A DNA stretch of 64,000 bases from Nematostella vectensis (lineage: Eukaryota; Cnidaria; Anthozoa; Actiniaria; Edwardsiidae). The stretch is taken from positions 13,280,887 through 13,344,886 of the forward strand of contig NC_064034.1 in the NCBI RefSeq assembly GCF_932526225.1. The letters are read 5' to 3'. The notes below the pieces were generated by a model. That model had not been told where the DNA came from, did not search any database, and saw nothing but the letters and a program-made list of their open reading frames with translations. The translations under genes were made by a program, and so were the position numbers. This document shows positions 1 to 11,573 of the stretch, one piece after another; positions within the stretch are counted from its first letter, which is position 1; each line of letters opens with the position of its first letter.

Positions 1-285
1 ACAGTCCTACCTCATTCCCTGTAACACCAAGGATACAGTCCTACCTCATCCCCAGTAGCACCAAGGATACAGTCCTACCTCATCCCCCGTAGCACCAAGG
101 ATACAGTACTACCTCACCCCCCGTAACACCAAGGATACAGTCCTACCTCATCCCCCGTAACACCAAGGATACAGTCCTACCTCATCCCCCGTAACACCAA
201 GGATACAGTCCTACCTCATCCCCCGTAACACCAAGGATACAGTCCTACCTCATCCCCCGTAGCACCAAGGATACAGTCCTTAGCG
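1..285. repeat. 34-bp tandem array, cut by window edge
   Basis: About eight copies of a 34-bp unit containing ACAGTCCTACCTCATC and GTAACACCAAGGAT. Copies differ mainly at GTAAC/GTAGC and at the C-run. The array starts before the window. On the minus strand each unit carries GATGAG followed by GTAGGA, which resembles a splice donor. No exon has been tied to it. Confidence 0.9.
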
Positions 286-845
286 CAACGACTAACGCAA
301 GGCTTTCGCGGATGTTTTTTTCATGTTCACCTGTACAAGTATTATGGAAACGAAATTTGAAATGAAAAGTTGTGTACTACATAAGATATATGGGTATGGG
401 ATGAACTTGTTCCAGATTGAAGCGTCATTGCAATAGCCCCCATGTAGTATTTTTTTTAAGAATAGATGACATCGCAACATTGATATATTGGTATCTCAGT
501 TGAGCAATATTTTTTTTTAAATTATAAAAGCAGTGTCTAAATTTCTTCGAGTATATGACAGATAATTAAGAGCGGATAGCCTGTAAAATAGCGCGGATAA
601 TTTCTTTGTTGGTTGAGGTTTTCGTCGGCCCGCCGATTGTTACGTAATCGACCGGGAGTAAACTTGTGCGATTGCCGCTTAAATATTGGTACCATTGTAG
701 TGTCACATATCAAAGCATCCGTTTCATAACATGTAGCAAACTTCTTTGTTTGATTTCTAGGAATTGTGAAGATCAAGCGGGATATCGTTTTTGCAGCAAG
801 TCTGTATTTGTAGCTCTCCTACTTGTGCCATCTTATCGGACTGTA

Positions 846-1063
846 CGAGGTACCCCTAATTGGCGCTACCAGTACCCCTAACGGGCGTTACCAGTACCCC
901 TAACGGGTGTTACCTGTACCCCTTACGGGCGTTACCAGTACCCCTAATGGGCGTTACGTGTACCCGACTGGCGCTACCAGTACCCCTAACGGGCGTTACC
1001 TGTACCCATAACAGGCGTTACCTGTACCCATAACAGGCGTTACTTGGGCCCTTAACAGGCGTT
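846..1063. repeat. 22-bp degenerate tandem array
   Basis: About ten units built on GTACCCCTAACGGGCGTTAC, with single-base changes and some length variation. It is stop-rich and looks non-coding. Confidence 0.85.
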
Positions 1064-2454
1064 ATCAGATGCTCGTCCAGATGTCACGTAAAGGCATGTA
1101 ACCGTTTACGGGGGACGGGAGTGTGATATTGGACCCAAAAGGTCTCATTGAGGGAAAGCGTGACCATCAAGGGAAAACGTAACAAGGCTTCGCAAGGCGA
1201 AGGCATGGCAGATGTCACAGGGAACACTTCGATTTCGAATGTCGTTATGTCAAAATGTACGTCAAGTGAGTATGATGAAGGCGATGATTGTACAAGGCGA
1301 TGATTGTACAACAACCTCAACGGAGTAACAGTGACAACAAATATTAGCAAGAACAACGACTGATTTATCATCGCCTTATATCTCAACAAAAACAATCTTT
1401 GGTCGAGGGAAACACATTTTGTTCTATAAATATACTTATATCGAATAAGGTTGTACTCGGAGAATGTGTATCATTACCCGCAGTGCTTCATGGGTATCAA
1501 ATAAAAAAATAAAAAAGCGTAAATTAATACAGGTTTGAAAAGCTTTAGTATTGTTATTTATGTACCCCTGTACGTTCACAGGCGTTAAGAGTCCAGCCAT
1601 GTATACGTTACCCATGAACCACTGCGGGTTACGATACATTGACTCGCTGGTGCAACCTTAATTGAAATAGGTGTATATAGGAAAGTAATGAGCTGAAGAA
1701 AATATTGCTTCGTTTTATTGGTCAATCCGTATGTACATTACTATATTGGCTCTATAACCACGTGGACTAGTTGGATAACAAACTCGGGATATTATTTTTA
1801 CTAGATATTTTCATGGCTTTTGACGATCATTTGTACATAGTTTTCATAAATGAGCATTTTATTGCAAACCCTCTGTGGATTTGCAGTCACTTTCAAACTA
1901 GTTTTCGCAGAACCTTTCTGTCCTCAAGGTACCACCCCAACTTTCCCTTGTAGCAGATGACTCTTCTTTTTATTTCGCTGGCTAAGAAAGAAGCCTTTGC
2001 ACACCCAATCTAGCGCACTTACGATTTATACTTTTACATTCATCGTAAAGTTTCCCATTTGTTTTTATCGCCTGCTCTATATTTTTCACTTTATTGTCAC
2101 TATAAAGAAAAATGTCATCCGCGTAACTTGTTTTTGTTATATTGTGTTTTTTTATATACAATTCTATTTACAAATCGATAATGAGCGCTATCTGGTAGTC
2201 GAAGGCTTGTTACTCGTTCCCAGTACTCGTGTGGGGACCATATGTCGATTTGTGGGCTAGTGCGCATGCGCCAGGCGTGTCTGAGACTCGAATTGAGCCC
2301 CTCTCGTTCAGTCGTAACCAGTCCACTTGCACAGGACCGCGTGAACTCTTCAATTTCATTTGGATGCGCTAAAAGAGGCACACGAGATTTGCGAATTAGC
2401 AACAGGAAGTTACAACAGAACATCCTGTATGTGTTTTCTTCTTAGTACAAGGTA
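1064..2454. other. No gene recognised; downstream side of the E2F gene
   Basis: This stretch should hold the E2F 3' exons or 3' UTR if they lie inside the window, but no E2F transactivation or pocket-binding sequence could be recognised. A minus-strand AATAAA is readable near 1969-1974 and could be a poly(A) signal. The open frames on both strands look like chance ORFs. Confidence 0.5.
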
Positions 2455-2457
2455 ATG

Positions 2458-2578
2458 GTCCAGTTTCTGATACTCGCCTCTTTTGACCAGGAAATGTCAA
2501 GTTTGTTTCTGACCAGGAAATTTCCAAAATGTTCCAGTTTTGTGGTACTCACCTCCTCTGGCCAGGGGATGTCCAGTT
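2458..2578 (-). repeat. Degenerate duplication of an E2F exon end and its splice donor
   Basis: Two related segments of about 46 bp (2533-2578 and 2458-2503), offset by 75 bp. Both read, on the minus strand, AACTkGACAT, CCTGGyCA, GAGG then GyGAGTA, then AAACTGGA. The first copy spans the real end of E2F exon C and its GTGAGT donor. The second has GCGAGT and lies in the intron. Confidence 0.7.
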
Positions 2579-5500
2579 CAGTGGCTGGTGGTGCTCTTAT
2601 TGCGACAATGGTCTGTTCACCCAAGCTCTCTATCCCCTCTATGTCCGCCATGGTAACAAACGCATGCTTGCAGCTAGTTAAGGTAGCCAATGACTATCTG
2701 GTGTCGCCTCATTTGTTTCTGAATAAAGCTTTCTATTTTGTGATCGTTGGAGGGTTTTGAATTATATATAAATTCTTCATGCTTTCATCTCGTACGTTTA
2801 AAATGAAAAATTGCTTTGCTACTTCTCTTTAACCCCTGACCCTGACCCGGATAAAACGTCCTTACTAAAACTTTTATAGAAAAGGATATCTCTCGTTCTC
2901 TGGGGCTCTTGTCGTTCTCCGTAGCTCTTCTTTTGCGTTTTCTAAAAGGTCGTCAAGTACCCTCTCCTGAGCATCCATTTCGGCTAAATCCCTCCTCAAC
3001 TTCTCGCTGCATTTGCTTATTGTTTGAGAAGACGCTGACTCGTTAGAGTCTCCACCGCTGTTGATAAGAATATAAATCACTTAAAATTCTTAACTCAGAA
3101 GGACCTTTATCCCTCTCCTAGAAGCGGTGCTTTCCTTACAAATTTTACCTTCAGATCTTTTCGCACGCTGGAAATAAAAAGATAAATTAAGGGGATCAGG
3201 TATTTGATGTCGCTGTGGCCAGGTAAAGCCGCCGTAGTAGATTCAAGACATTCATTGATCCGTATTCAGTACAAATGCTGCATATGCAACCAATTGAACC
3301 TAGCCTAAAGGACTAATCCTTCACCGCTGATCGAAATACAGGGAATGTACAGTACAGGCCATGGGAAAAAAGATTAAATTCCAAACATGACTAAGAAATT
3401 ATGTAGCCGTTAATGGTATTTATGTGGTCTGAGGATGAAACCTGACCTTCGTAAGAAATATGTTTGGTCTAAGGAATAAAGTTCTTAGAAATAGCTTCAT
3501 CTTTAGGTTTTCCACGTATAAAGGTACTCGTGTCAAAGGGAACCCCTTTAGATTTCGTTGTTGTTGTAAAGTTCACTTTTGCTATCAGTAAAAGCGCACC
3601 CCTCGTCATAATTTCATGATGACTAATTAAGTTTTGACACGAGTCCTACAAGACAACCGAACTTGGATTTCTTCCATCGATGGAAATCGATTAGAAATTG
3701 GTTGAAAAGAAAGATCGCCAAAGCTAATTAAGTAATAAAGGGACAGTTTTCTACATCCCATCTGTCCCCTTGAACTCTCGATATGGGGCGCCAATCATGC
3801 AATGCTGTTTATTCAGATCTTTCTAAGCAGTTTTCCGGCACGAGGCTTACATTAATGATATTAATTATAATTACATCAATATGGTAGATCACTAGATCAA
3901 AAAACGTGCATTGAAATGGATTAAAAGGACCGTACATAACGACATAATGACAAAATTGCATAGAATGGAATAGTGTCGTAAATATAAATGAAGAGGTAGA
4001 TAATACAGGAGATGTGTTGTGAATTAAGAGCAACATATTTTTGTTATCAGTAACTTCAGGAAGATCCATATCATGATCAATGCTTCACAATATGCGACCG
4101 TAAGCGTGTATTCTTGATATTGTAGCCTTTCATATTACGACCGAGTGGGCGGTTCAGACGGGCGGTACCTTGTCTTCCTGCGTAAGTGCGGACAGTGCTA
4201 CAACCCATGCCTTGTTCAAAAAGCTTTGCAAGGCTGTTCGAGGGCTGTGTGCTGAGGGCCGCGTACACTGTTGCTTTTAGCTTCCTATTACTCGACACAA
4301 CAGAGATCTAAGTGTAGTAATCCTCATCTTTGTCTTAAAGTTTCTAATCGTGTTAAGGTTTCAACGAAAGAGCTATGGAATCGCACCGACCATTCGATAA
4401 CTTTCTCTAAAAGACTAAAGCCAATAAGGCCTACTCCGGGTCCTAAGATCGTCCAAGATCGCCCAAAATCCCTCAAGATCGCTTAAGATTGCCTAAGATT
4501 TTCCATTATTCATTGAATTGTTTTGGGGAATTTAGCCCAAAATTGACCAAAATAACCGGAGAATGCCTAAGATCACCATCATTCACTCAATATCTTTTAA
4601 GGATATTGATTTACTTCACAGGTATAACCATAAAAAACACAAATATTATTAATATTAAATATTACTTATTTTTACTTTTTAAGCTGAACTGTATGTTGGA
4701 AATGAAAAGTTGAACAATAAAACAAGAGAACCGATTGTACTTCTTGGAGAAAGTTTTTTTTTTAATATAAAATATTTATTTTACTGACAAAGCTTGACAC
4801 TAAAAATTCCATAAAGATTTGTGTAACTTGGTAGACAAAAACAGTGTACAAACGTGCCTGGTATTTTTGCAGATTACAGGTCAACACAGGGTGCAAACAA
4901 AAGTCTAATCTTATCTCTGTTGTGGTCACCCTGTGTTGTGTTGTTACCTGCATAATAAAAACTGCCAGAGCAAACAATCAAAATAAGATATTTAATACAT
5001 CAAGTGAATATCAACTATAATCTTGCCGATACGCTTACCGAATGGATGAGTAGAAAAAAAAATCCAATCTAAGTCCACCATGACAATCCTAGACTATTCT
5101 CTGTTAAGTTTTAATCATTGGACATTCTATTTGATCTGGCCTAGACTAGTTTCCAATGATGCCCAATACCCCAAATAAGCTAGCGACATGACCTTGAAAT
5201 TTTACCTTTTCGAACCTTTTGTGAAGACTTGCAGTTACCAGTCGTTCTTTCAATTTGACTTGTTTTTTTTTTTTACTTTTGCAACTCATCTTACATTCTC
5301 CGAGGTTCACTTTGTCTAAGATTATCCTCACAACTCCCTGCTTTATCTAATGCAGCCGCACAAATCAAGTGTAAATAGCAATTGAAAGCTCTCTCGACTC
5401 TCTCCGGTGGCCGCCATATTGAATGCTAGCGAGCGAGGCCTGGAACGAGGTAGGTCGCCCCAGGCTCCCCCGGCTCCCAATTCACGGAAGGGCTAAAAAT

Positions 5501-8500
5501 ATACTGTCTTGCCATCGACTTGCACACCGCAAATTGCTTCATGCCTATGGTAGCTCATTTTTGCATTATGTATTATATTCCTGTATCAGGACTACAAATA
5601 AAAGTGAAAATATATGTCTGAGATCGGGATCCCTGTGTAGTTTATAATAAAAGGGTGGTCATGGGAACGAGTTTGTATAGAAAATCATCCGGGAGTGCGG
5701 GGGTCATGTCCATCTTTATTATTACTGCCTAATTCATATAGAAGCTTGATACTTCAGGGAGAGTTTTTGACAAACTGTAAGTAATTTAGTATGTTCTGTG
5801 AATATTCCTTCATTAAACTCAAAGTTCAGCTATCCAGCCCAAGTGAGACACTTGCCGTCATGAGCTCGAACAGGGGCTTGTAAGTAGGGGCAATCATCTG
5901 TATAATATAAATGTCACAGCGTTTCCTAGAATCAGGCTATTTTTAGACGCGCGAGCACGAACGGGCCAATCAGCTACTTTGACGTTAGTCGCGCGCACGA
6001 GTGACGTGAGGCTGCACGCGCAAATTGCAGTTAGGAAGAATACATTTTTATCTATCATCCGTCGGTTTTGTTTGTTTACCAAATGAGTTTCAAGCTAGAA
6101 TTCAAAGTCATACAGTCATAGGTAGGGTTGTATTCATATTAGAGAGAGCAACAAAAATCAAAGTACCGAAGAGAGAACGTAGCTTTTTGTCTGAGACTGC
6201 GCGTGCAGTTGAGCTCAGCCAAAACGTCAACACAAAGGTTGAATCTGATTGGCTCATCCGCGCGTCTAAAAATAGCCTGATCCTAGGAGACGCCGTGACA
6301 CCTATATAGTACCAGAACATGGGGAAGTTGATTGCCCCTACTTATGAGCCCCTGGCTCGAACGTACCCCTTTACTTTAGAGAGTTGATTATTGAGTTCAT
6401 ATTTATTGCAATAATCCAATATTTTGAATTTTTGACATTAAAATTGATCTCCAGACTAGCTAGAGTTAGTTAGAGACTCAGTTAAAACATAATAAATTTG
6501 CCTTTGTCACCAACTTATGTTGTTGTTACTGTTAATCTAGGGGAAAGAATAGTTTGCACTAAAAGCTTATGCACTGAAACTTTCTGGCCAAATTTAATTA
6601 TCACGTTTTTAATTTCTTTGTGTTTGTTCGGATAAACCTTTTTAGTTTCTTTATTTTTATTTCCTTTCTTACTCTTATCTAATCAAAGTAAATTAAAATA
6701 AAATATGCTGAACAAAATATTTTACCATTCTAGAAAAATATTTGAATAAATAGATGAATAAAGTAATTTGAATAAAAACACAGAATTTTACAGCCTAGTC
6801 CCTGGCGTTTCCTGTGGTGTTTTGATGTGACATCACCCGAATCCCTCTTTTGCCTCACAGCCAACCAAAAGAATCCCGAACAGAAAGCCAGCAACTGGGC
6901 TGATAGTTTTATATTTTGTCTTATAAGTGTGAAATATATTGTAATTATTATAATGCAGCTCTTATGCTATTGTATTTCTTTGTCTCAGGAACACCAAATT
7001 TTTTTACTTAGTACTATTTAATAAAAAGTGTTTCACAATTATATTGTTTGTGGTCTGATAATTATTGTGGCCTGATACTGTAATTAGATAGTACAATTCC
7101 TATGTTGAACTAGTATAAATTAGAGTTTCTCAGCTTAAAATATTAATATGAGATGACCCAAAATTTTCCAAGATCGCTCAAGATCGCTTAAGAACGCAAC
7201 ATAAAATATAGCAAAATTTGCCAAGATCGCCCAAAATTGCCCAAGACTACGAGATCTTAGGACCCGGAGTAGGCCTCCAAGAGTCCGCGAAAAAAATGAA
7301 ACGAGATTGAATAAATTAGTTACCACTCCCCGTCATATAAATTAGTATGACTAGACAAACGTCAGACAAGCTGTAGAATAACTAGGTGTACTGCATAGGC
7401 GGGGTAGAGGGAATTATAGGGAAATAATTCAACAATATCTTTTCAACAAATCACAGACCGCGAATGATTATTTATAGAGGTGCTCATGCTTGATCTATTA
7501 CTGGGGAGCCCGGAAAGACCATTTGTCTCCGAGCATGTATGCTCCCGGACTCCTAACAAGAGCCTATTTCACGTTCTTCAGCGTCTGATTTCAAGGGGAC
7601 TTTCCCCCCCTGACGAGGCCTCGTCAAGAGGCCATGACATAAATTTGCATCATTACCCACCCGCAGCTATCATTTTGAAGAAAAAAGGTATACATTTTAA
7701 TAGACCATCAGATCGTTAAGAAAACGAGAAGCTTTCTATTTAAGCTTTTGTCTCTTTATGAAATAATATTGAGCCCTCTTCACCTTTTCAAGGAAACCTT
7801 TTAAAACATAAAGTATAGGTATAGGAGCGCATTTCGGTGAGACGTTGTATGTGTTTCTCAGCTTGCGCCATCCACAGATGGGAAAACATTTAGCACAATC
7901 TAGCAGTAGGAGAGAGATGGTACCGTAGTAAAGGGAAAAGTCGGGCTTTTCCAAGTCATGAGTGATATTCAACGGCTTGAAGAGATGAGATTCCAAACGC
8001 GTAAAGGCTAAATTCTTCTCTTTTTGTTTCGTTTCAGCAAAAAAGGAATTTAAAGATTATGAAATTGTTTTAACAGCCTTGATCACTCGAGTAAGCTTAA
8101 GTTCCGTATTCCAAAGACTTCAGATGTAAACAAATAAATCCCAATAATTCCTCGAAATCCGGATGAATAGATGCACAAGGCCCCTTAGGCGCACCCTTAA
8201 ACGTGCTCTAAAACCATTTGTGAAACGGTCACCCTCTGCGCGGCAAAAGAGCAACTTTACGTACGCACGGGGCACAAGAAGCGGGGACGCTTCCAAAGAA
8301 ACGATCTGTGTTTTAAGCGTACTCCAAAAAGGCAAACTGACTTTATTAGCTGTTTGAGAATTGATGATAAAAGAAAGTTCAACAGGCAAAAGGTCGTACG
8401 AATCCGAATTCTCATACTTGCCTCCAGGTGATTTCCTTGTCAAGTGTGCGTTTGACGACGCCAGCCCCTTCCAAGATATTGACGATGTCGTAAACCCTTC

Positions 8501-8790
8501 TCTTGTTAGCGTGAAGTCGCTCCACCGCCTTCTCTACACTTATCGTCCTCTTTGGGGACGCTTTTAGTAGGCTCACAAACTCCTTGGTGAGAGTTGCAAG
8601 AGTTGTCGCCTCTTTTTCGGGATGGTGAGCCATTCCAGATGTTATAACAGACGGTCGAATATAGTCCATCGATGCTAACTGGAACAGATTGCATTCAGTG
8701 GCTATGTCATAGTTTATACCGTTATTGGATTGTGCTCCTATAGTGCGTGAAAAGGGCTTCCCGTTGCCTTGTTCGGTCGGGGAGCGTAAA
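2553..8790 (-). CDS. E2F: E2F-family transcription factor, partial (three exons)
   Basis: Cell-cycle transcription factor; E2Fs bind DNA as heterodimers with DP proteins. Exon A (about 8790 or ATG 8669 to 8422) encodes the winged-helix DNA-binding domain, with KEFVSLLKASPKRT and KRRVYDIVNILEGAG (the family RRxYDIxNxLE signature). Exon B (3057-2890) encodes a leucine-rich coiled coil with CSEKLRRDLAEMDAQERVLD. Exon C (2673-2553) begins the marked-box part, with HAFVTMADIEG and IVAIRAPPATELDIP. Phases agree throughout: the A/B junction reads ITW-SGGD and the B/C junction ENES-CKHAFVT. Intron A/B is GC-AG (GAG then GCAAGT) and intron B/C starts ATATCCTTTT, a U12-type donor. Exon C ends GAGGAG before GTGAGT. 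The true N-terminus is uncertain because the frame stays open upstream of the ATG to an acceptor-like TTAG at 8791. The C-terminal exons were not found. The subgroup (E2F4/5/6-like or other) is not resolved. Confidence 0.86.
4427..7276. mobile_element. Putative 2.85-kb DNA element with inverted ends and subterminal repeats
   Basis: The left end reads AGGCCTACTCCGGGTCCTAA and the right end is its reverse complement (ending GAGTAGGCCT). Just inside both ends are several copies of CAAGATCGCCCAAAA or CAAGATCGCTTAAG. No transposase was recognised inside, and no target-site duplication is evident (flanks CCAATA and CCAAGA). It could be a non-autonomous element or two separate repeats in inverted orientation. 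Confidence 0.5.
5871..6354. mobile_element. hAT-like MITE, 484 bp
   Basis: The ends start CAGGGGCT and finish AGCCCCTG. Long imperfect inverted arms (starting CAGGGGCTTGTAAGTAGGGG on the left) continue inward, including GCTATTTTTAGACGCGCG and its complement. The flanks GCTCGAA (5864-5870) and GCTCGAAC (6355-6362) form a 7-8 bp target-site duplication. A CAGGGG terminus with an 8-bp duplication is typical of hAT elements. No coding capacity. Confidence 0.75.
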
Positions 8791-11573
8791 CTAACCAGGA
8801 CTTATTTCATAGGGTGAAAAAAACAGCAGATGTTTTTGTTCTTGAGAGCAAACAGGGATGTTTTTATTTAATTGCTTTGAATTGCTAAAGAATAGTAACA
8901 AAAAAAAGGAAAATAAATCATTTTACGAAGACCTAATATTCGATGTCCTAGAGAAATCCGAGTTTACGTCGCGCACGTCTATTCCATTATCACAGTATGA
9001 GCACATAGCTTATGTATTCAGCTAGACCAGGGATTATCGCATGTAGATTCACTGAAAATCCCTGGTCTATTTGCGACTACGAATTTCAAATGCGGCAAAA
9101 AAAAATGAGCAATCAGTCGGCTAAAATTGCTGTACATCAACAAATTCAGGCTAATCATCAAACTTAAGCGAATAACTTACTATTTCTCCGTTTGTATTGC
9201 TGACGTTGTATGCGTTGCGGAGTACTTATTTCCCATTGCTACTCCCAGAGCGGCGGGTTTTAATTAGAATAAGATGAATAGCTTCCCTATGCTGGCGTCG
9301 ACATTCCGCTAGATTGAGACCATTAGGGTGTCGATAACGCTTTGCGTGGCTCCACTTGAACTTGTGGTGATTTGATGAGAGAAATACTTTATCCGTGTAG
9401 TGTCATCGCTTGGGGCGCACACATGACGAGCAGGCGCGTGCAACGAGATCCGATGAACCAGCAGACGCTTGTAAACACACTTGTGCCGCGCCGCGAGCCA
9501 TAGGTGAACCAGCAGCGAACTTGCCATTTCCACGGAAGAGCGTGCCGCGTGCTCTCTTAGGGCTGGTTCAAACTAAGACGCACAAGAGTGATCGCGAACG
9601 TACCATTGTGAGAATCGGGCAAACAAGATAATTAAGCAATGAGAATCGGGAAATTGCTTGACTACCGCTAGATCGTGTGTATCCTAGCGATCAACAATCT
9701 TTAAGAAAGCTGTCACTTTCGCAGGGTTACATAAGAGACAAAACAATAAGGAGATTTCTCGAACTATTTGCGGCCTACGACCTACAACGTGCGGCCTAAC
9801 TATGAGGAGGGATGGGTGGCGGGTATTTGTTTTGGGTAACCCCAGGTTATAAACTAGAATAGCAGGTGATATTTAAATTAAGCGTACAGCTCAAAATTAC
9901 ACTTAAAACGTCAAGACCAGCATTTCTTGCGGTTTTTGAAATCATATGCCCTACAAAAAAGGTTTTTGGTCGGAATGATTTCGAAATGTAGAAATTCGAG
10001 ACAAACTAATGCAAAACAGGCGTTGCAACGCTGTTCTTCTCCCAGGAGTATTATAGAGAAGTGTTGGCAGATACCTTGCTCGATGTCGATTGTCTTGTAC
10101 TTAGAGTGTCTTTTGAGCTAATTGTCTTCATAAAAACTAGACAAATCAGGTTCTAATTAATACCGTATGATAAGCAGATGCACTTGTATGGCTATCCACA
10201 GGTGCTGAACATTTTATAATGAACCCAAGTCAGTTAATGGAAAATGGCAAAATTAAATTGACCCATCTTATTCATGTGCGGAAGTCCCAGTCGGCACAGT
10301 TGGTTTGCCAGATAAAGCACTTTGCTTCCCAAAGGGCATGCATTGGTGTTTCATCCCAGCGGAAGCAGAACACTATTTAGGAAAAAACGGCACGTCCATG
10401 TAAAAAAAAAAAAGAACACATCCGCTCAAAAAAAATGCAGGGGGGGGGGGGGGGGAGGCGCTGCCCCTGCCCCTCCCCGTCCGCCTCCCCTGTATTCGTC
10501 CTTCTTTGAAATAGAAGGTTTCCTCGTCAACTGTTTCCAGTTGAGGACTACCACAAATATCTGCTTATAGTTCTGAGCAATTGTGTCAATTGGGTCAACG
10601 ACTTTCAGTAGCAGCGAGCATATTTCCATTTTTTTTATTTTATTCTCCTGAACTTTTTGTTACCAATGTCTTCCTGTCGCCATATATTTGGGCATCATTC
10701 TGTCGTCTAAGTCTACGGCACAACACGTCCTTCGCAATGTAGTTTTCACTGTTGATTTTGTGGCGACAATTTCGTCCAGTCTTCACTTATGTCGTCATGT
10801 TTTGATATTTTAGTCAAGATAGCATGAAGATTATGAAGCTTCATTACGAAAGTCAAGGCTGGCCGTGAATGATTCACTACAAAAGGCAATTCTAAACGTG
10901 AACGATTCATTACAGAATGCTGCGATTGCCAAGTTTTCCAACTTCATAGCGGGAGATTAGATATACTGGAGCATTGCGGAGACAATATAATCTGGAGAGA
11001 TGTTACTAGCGAGGTTCAGAACACAAATTACAATCAAGAGGGTAGTGTTCACGGGGGCAGTGATGGAAAACAAACCTGCAAAGAAATAAGTCAAGATCAC
11101 CACTAGCCTACACTAAATGGAATCAAATAATGACGGGCACAGATGCTGTGGCCACAGATGTGTGATTCTGTGATTTTGGGTCCATTGTGGTAAGCGGGTT
11201 CTACGCCAGGGCAACGGGAAGGGCAACAATGGAGGATCGAAATACTGGGGGGGGGGCACAATACAGATACATCAAGAACAATGGTTGGGCAGAGCCACGC
11301 CCCTTCTAGCCATTCCCCTAACTGGGGACACACCCACCTCTGCCCTTTACGGCACTCAGTATTTAACTCTATATATCAATGACTCTATTATGACACGTTT
11401 GTGTGTTTTTTTGTCATTCGAACATTTTAGCAATGTTATTGTTTGTTACAGGCATCTGTTCAACTGTTTCAGGAGTCTCCCTGAAGTCAGATCGTTGCCC
11501 CTACCAATTTCACATGTGAAAATATAACGTTAATGTTTGTATTCTCCTTTTATCTGCGTTTTTCGAATTGTAG
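8791..11573. other. Intergenic region between E2F and FAXC-like genes
   Basis: No exon was recognised. It holds a run of 16 G (10440-10455) followed by a C-rich stretch, and scattered AT-rich sequence. E2F 5' exons or its promoter may lie here, but nothing identifies them. Confidence 0.5.

Larger units (their letters stand above)
3059..8420 (-). other. First recognised E2F intron (GC-AG), about 5.4 kb
   Basis: AT-rich non-coding sequence holding a 2.85-kb terminal-inverted-repeat segment (4427-7276), which itself holds a hAT-like MITE (5871-6354). No gene was recognised inside it on either strand. Confidence 0.7.

Noticed and set aside
2115-2423. 102-codon minus-strand ORF as the next E2F exon
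   Set aside because: No resemblance to E2F C-terminal regions, and no acceptor in phase with the exon C donor was found.
10322-10629. Overlapping Gly/Pro-rich ORFs on both strands
   Set aside because: They are produced by the G16 run and neighbouring C-rich sequence; no other support.
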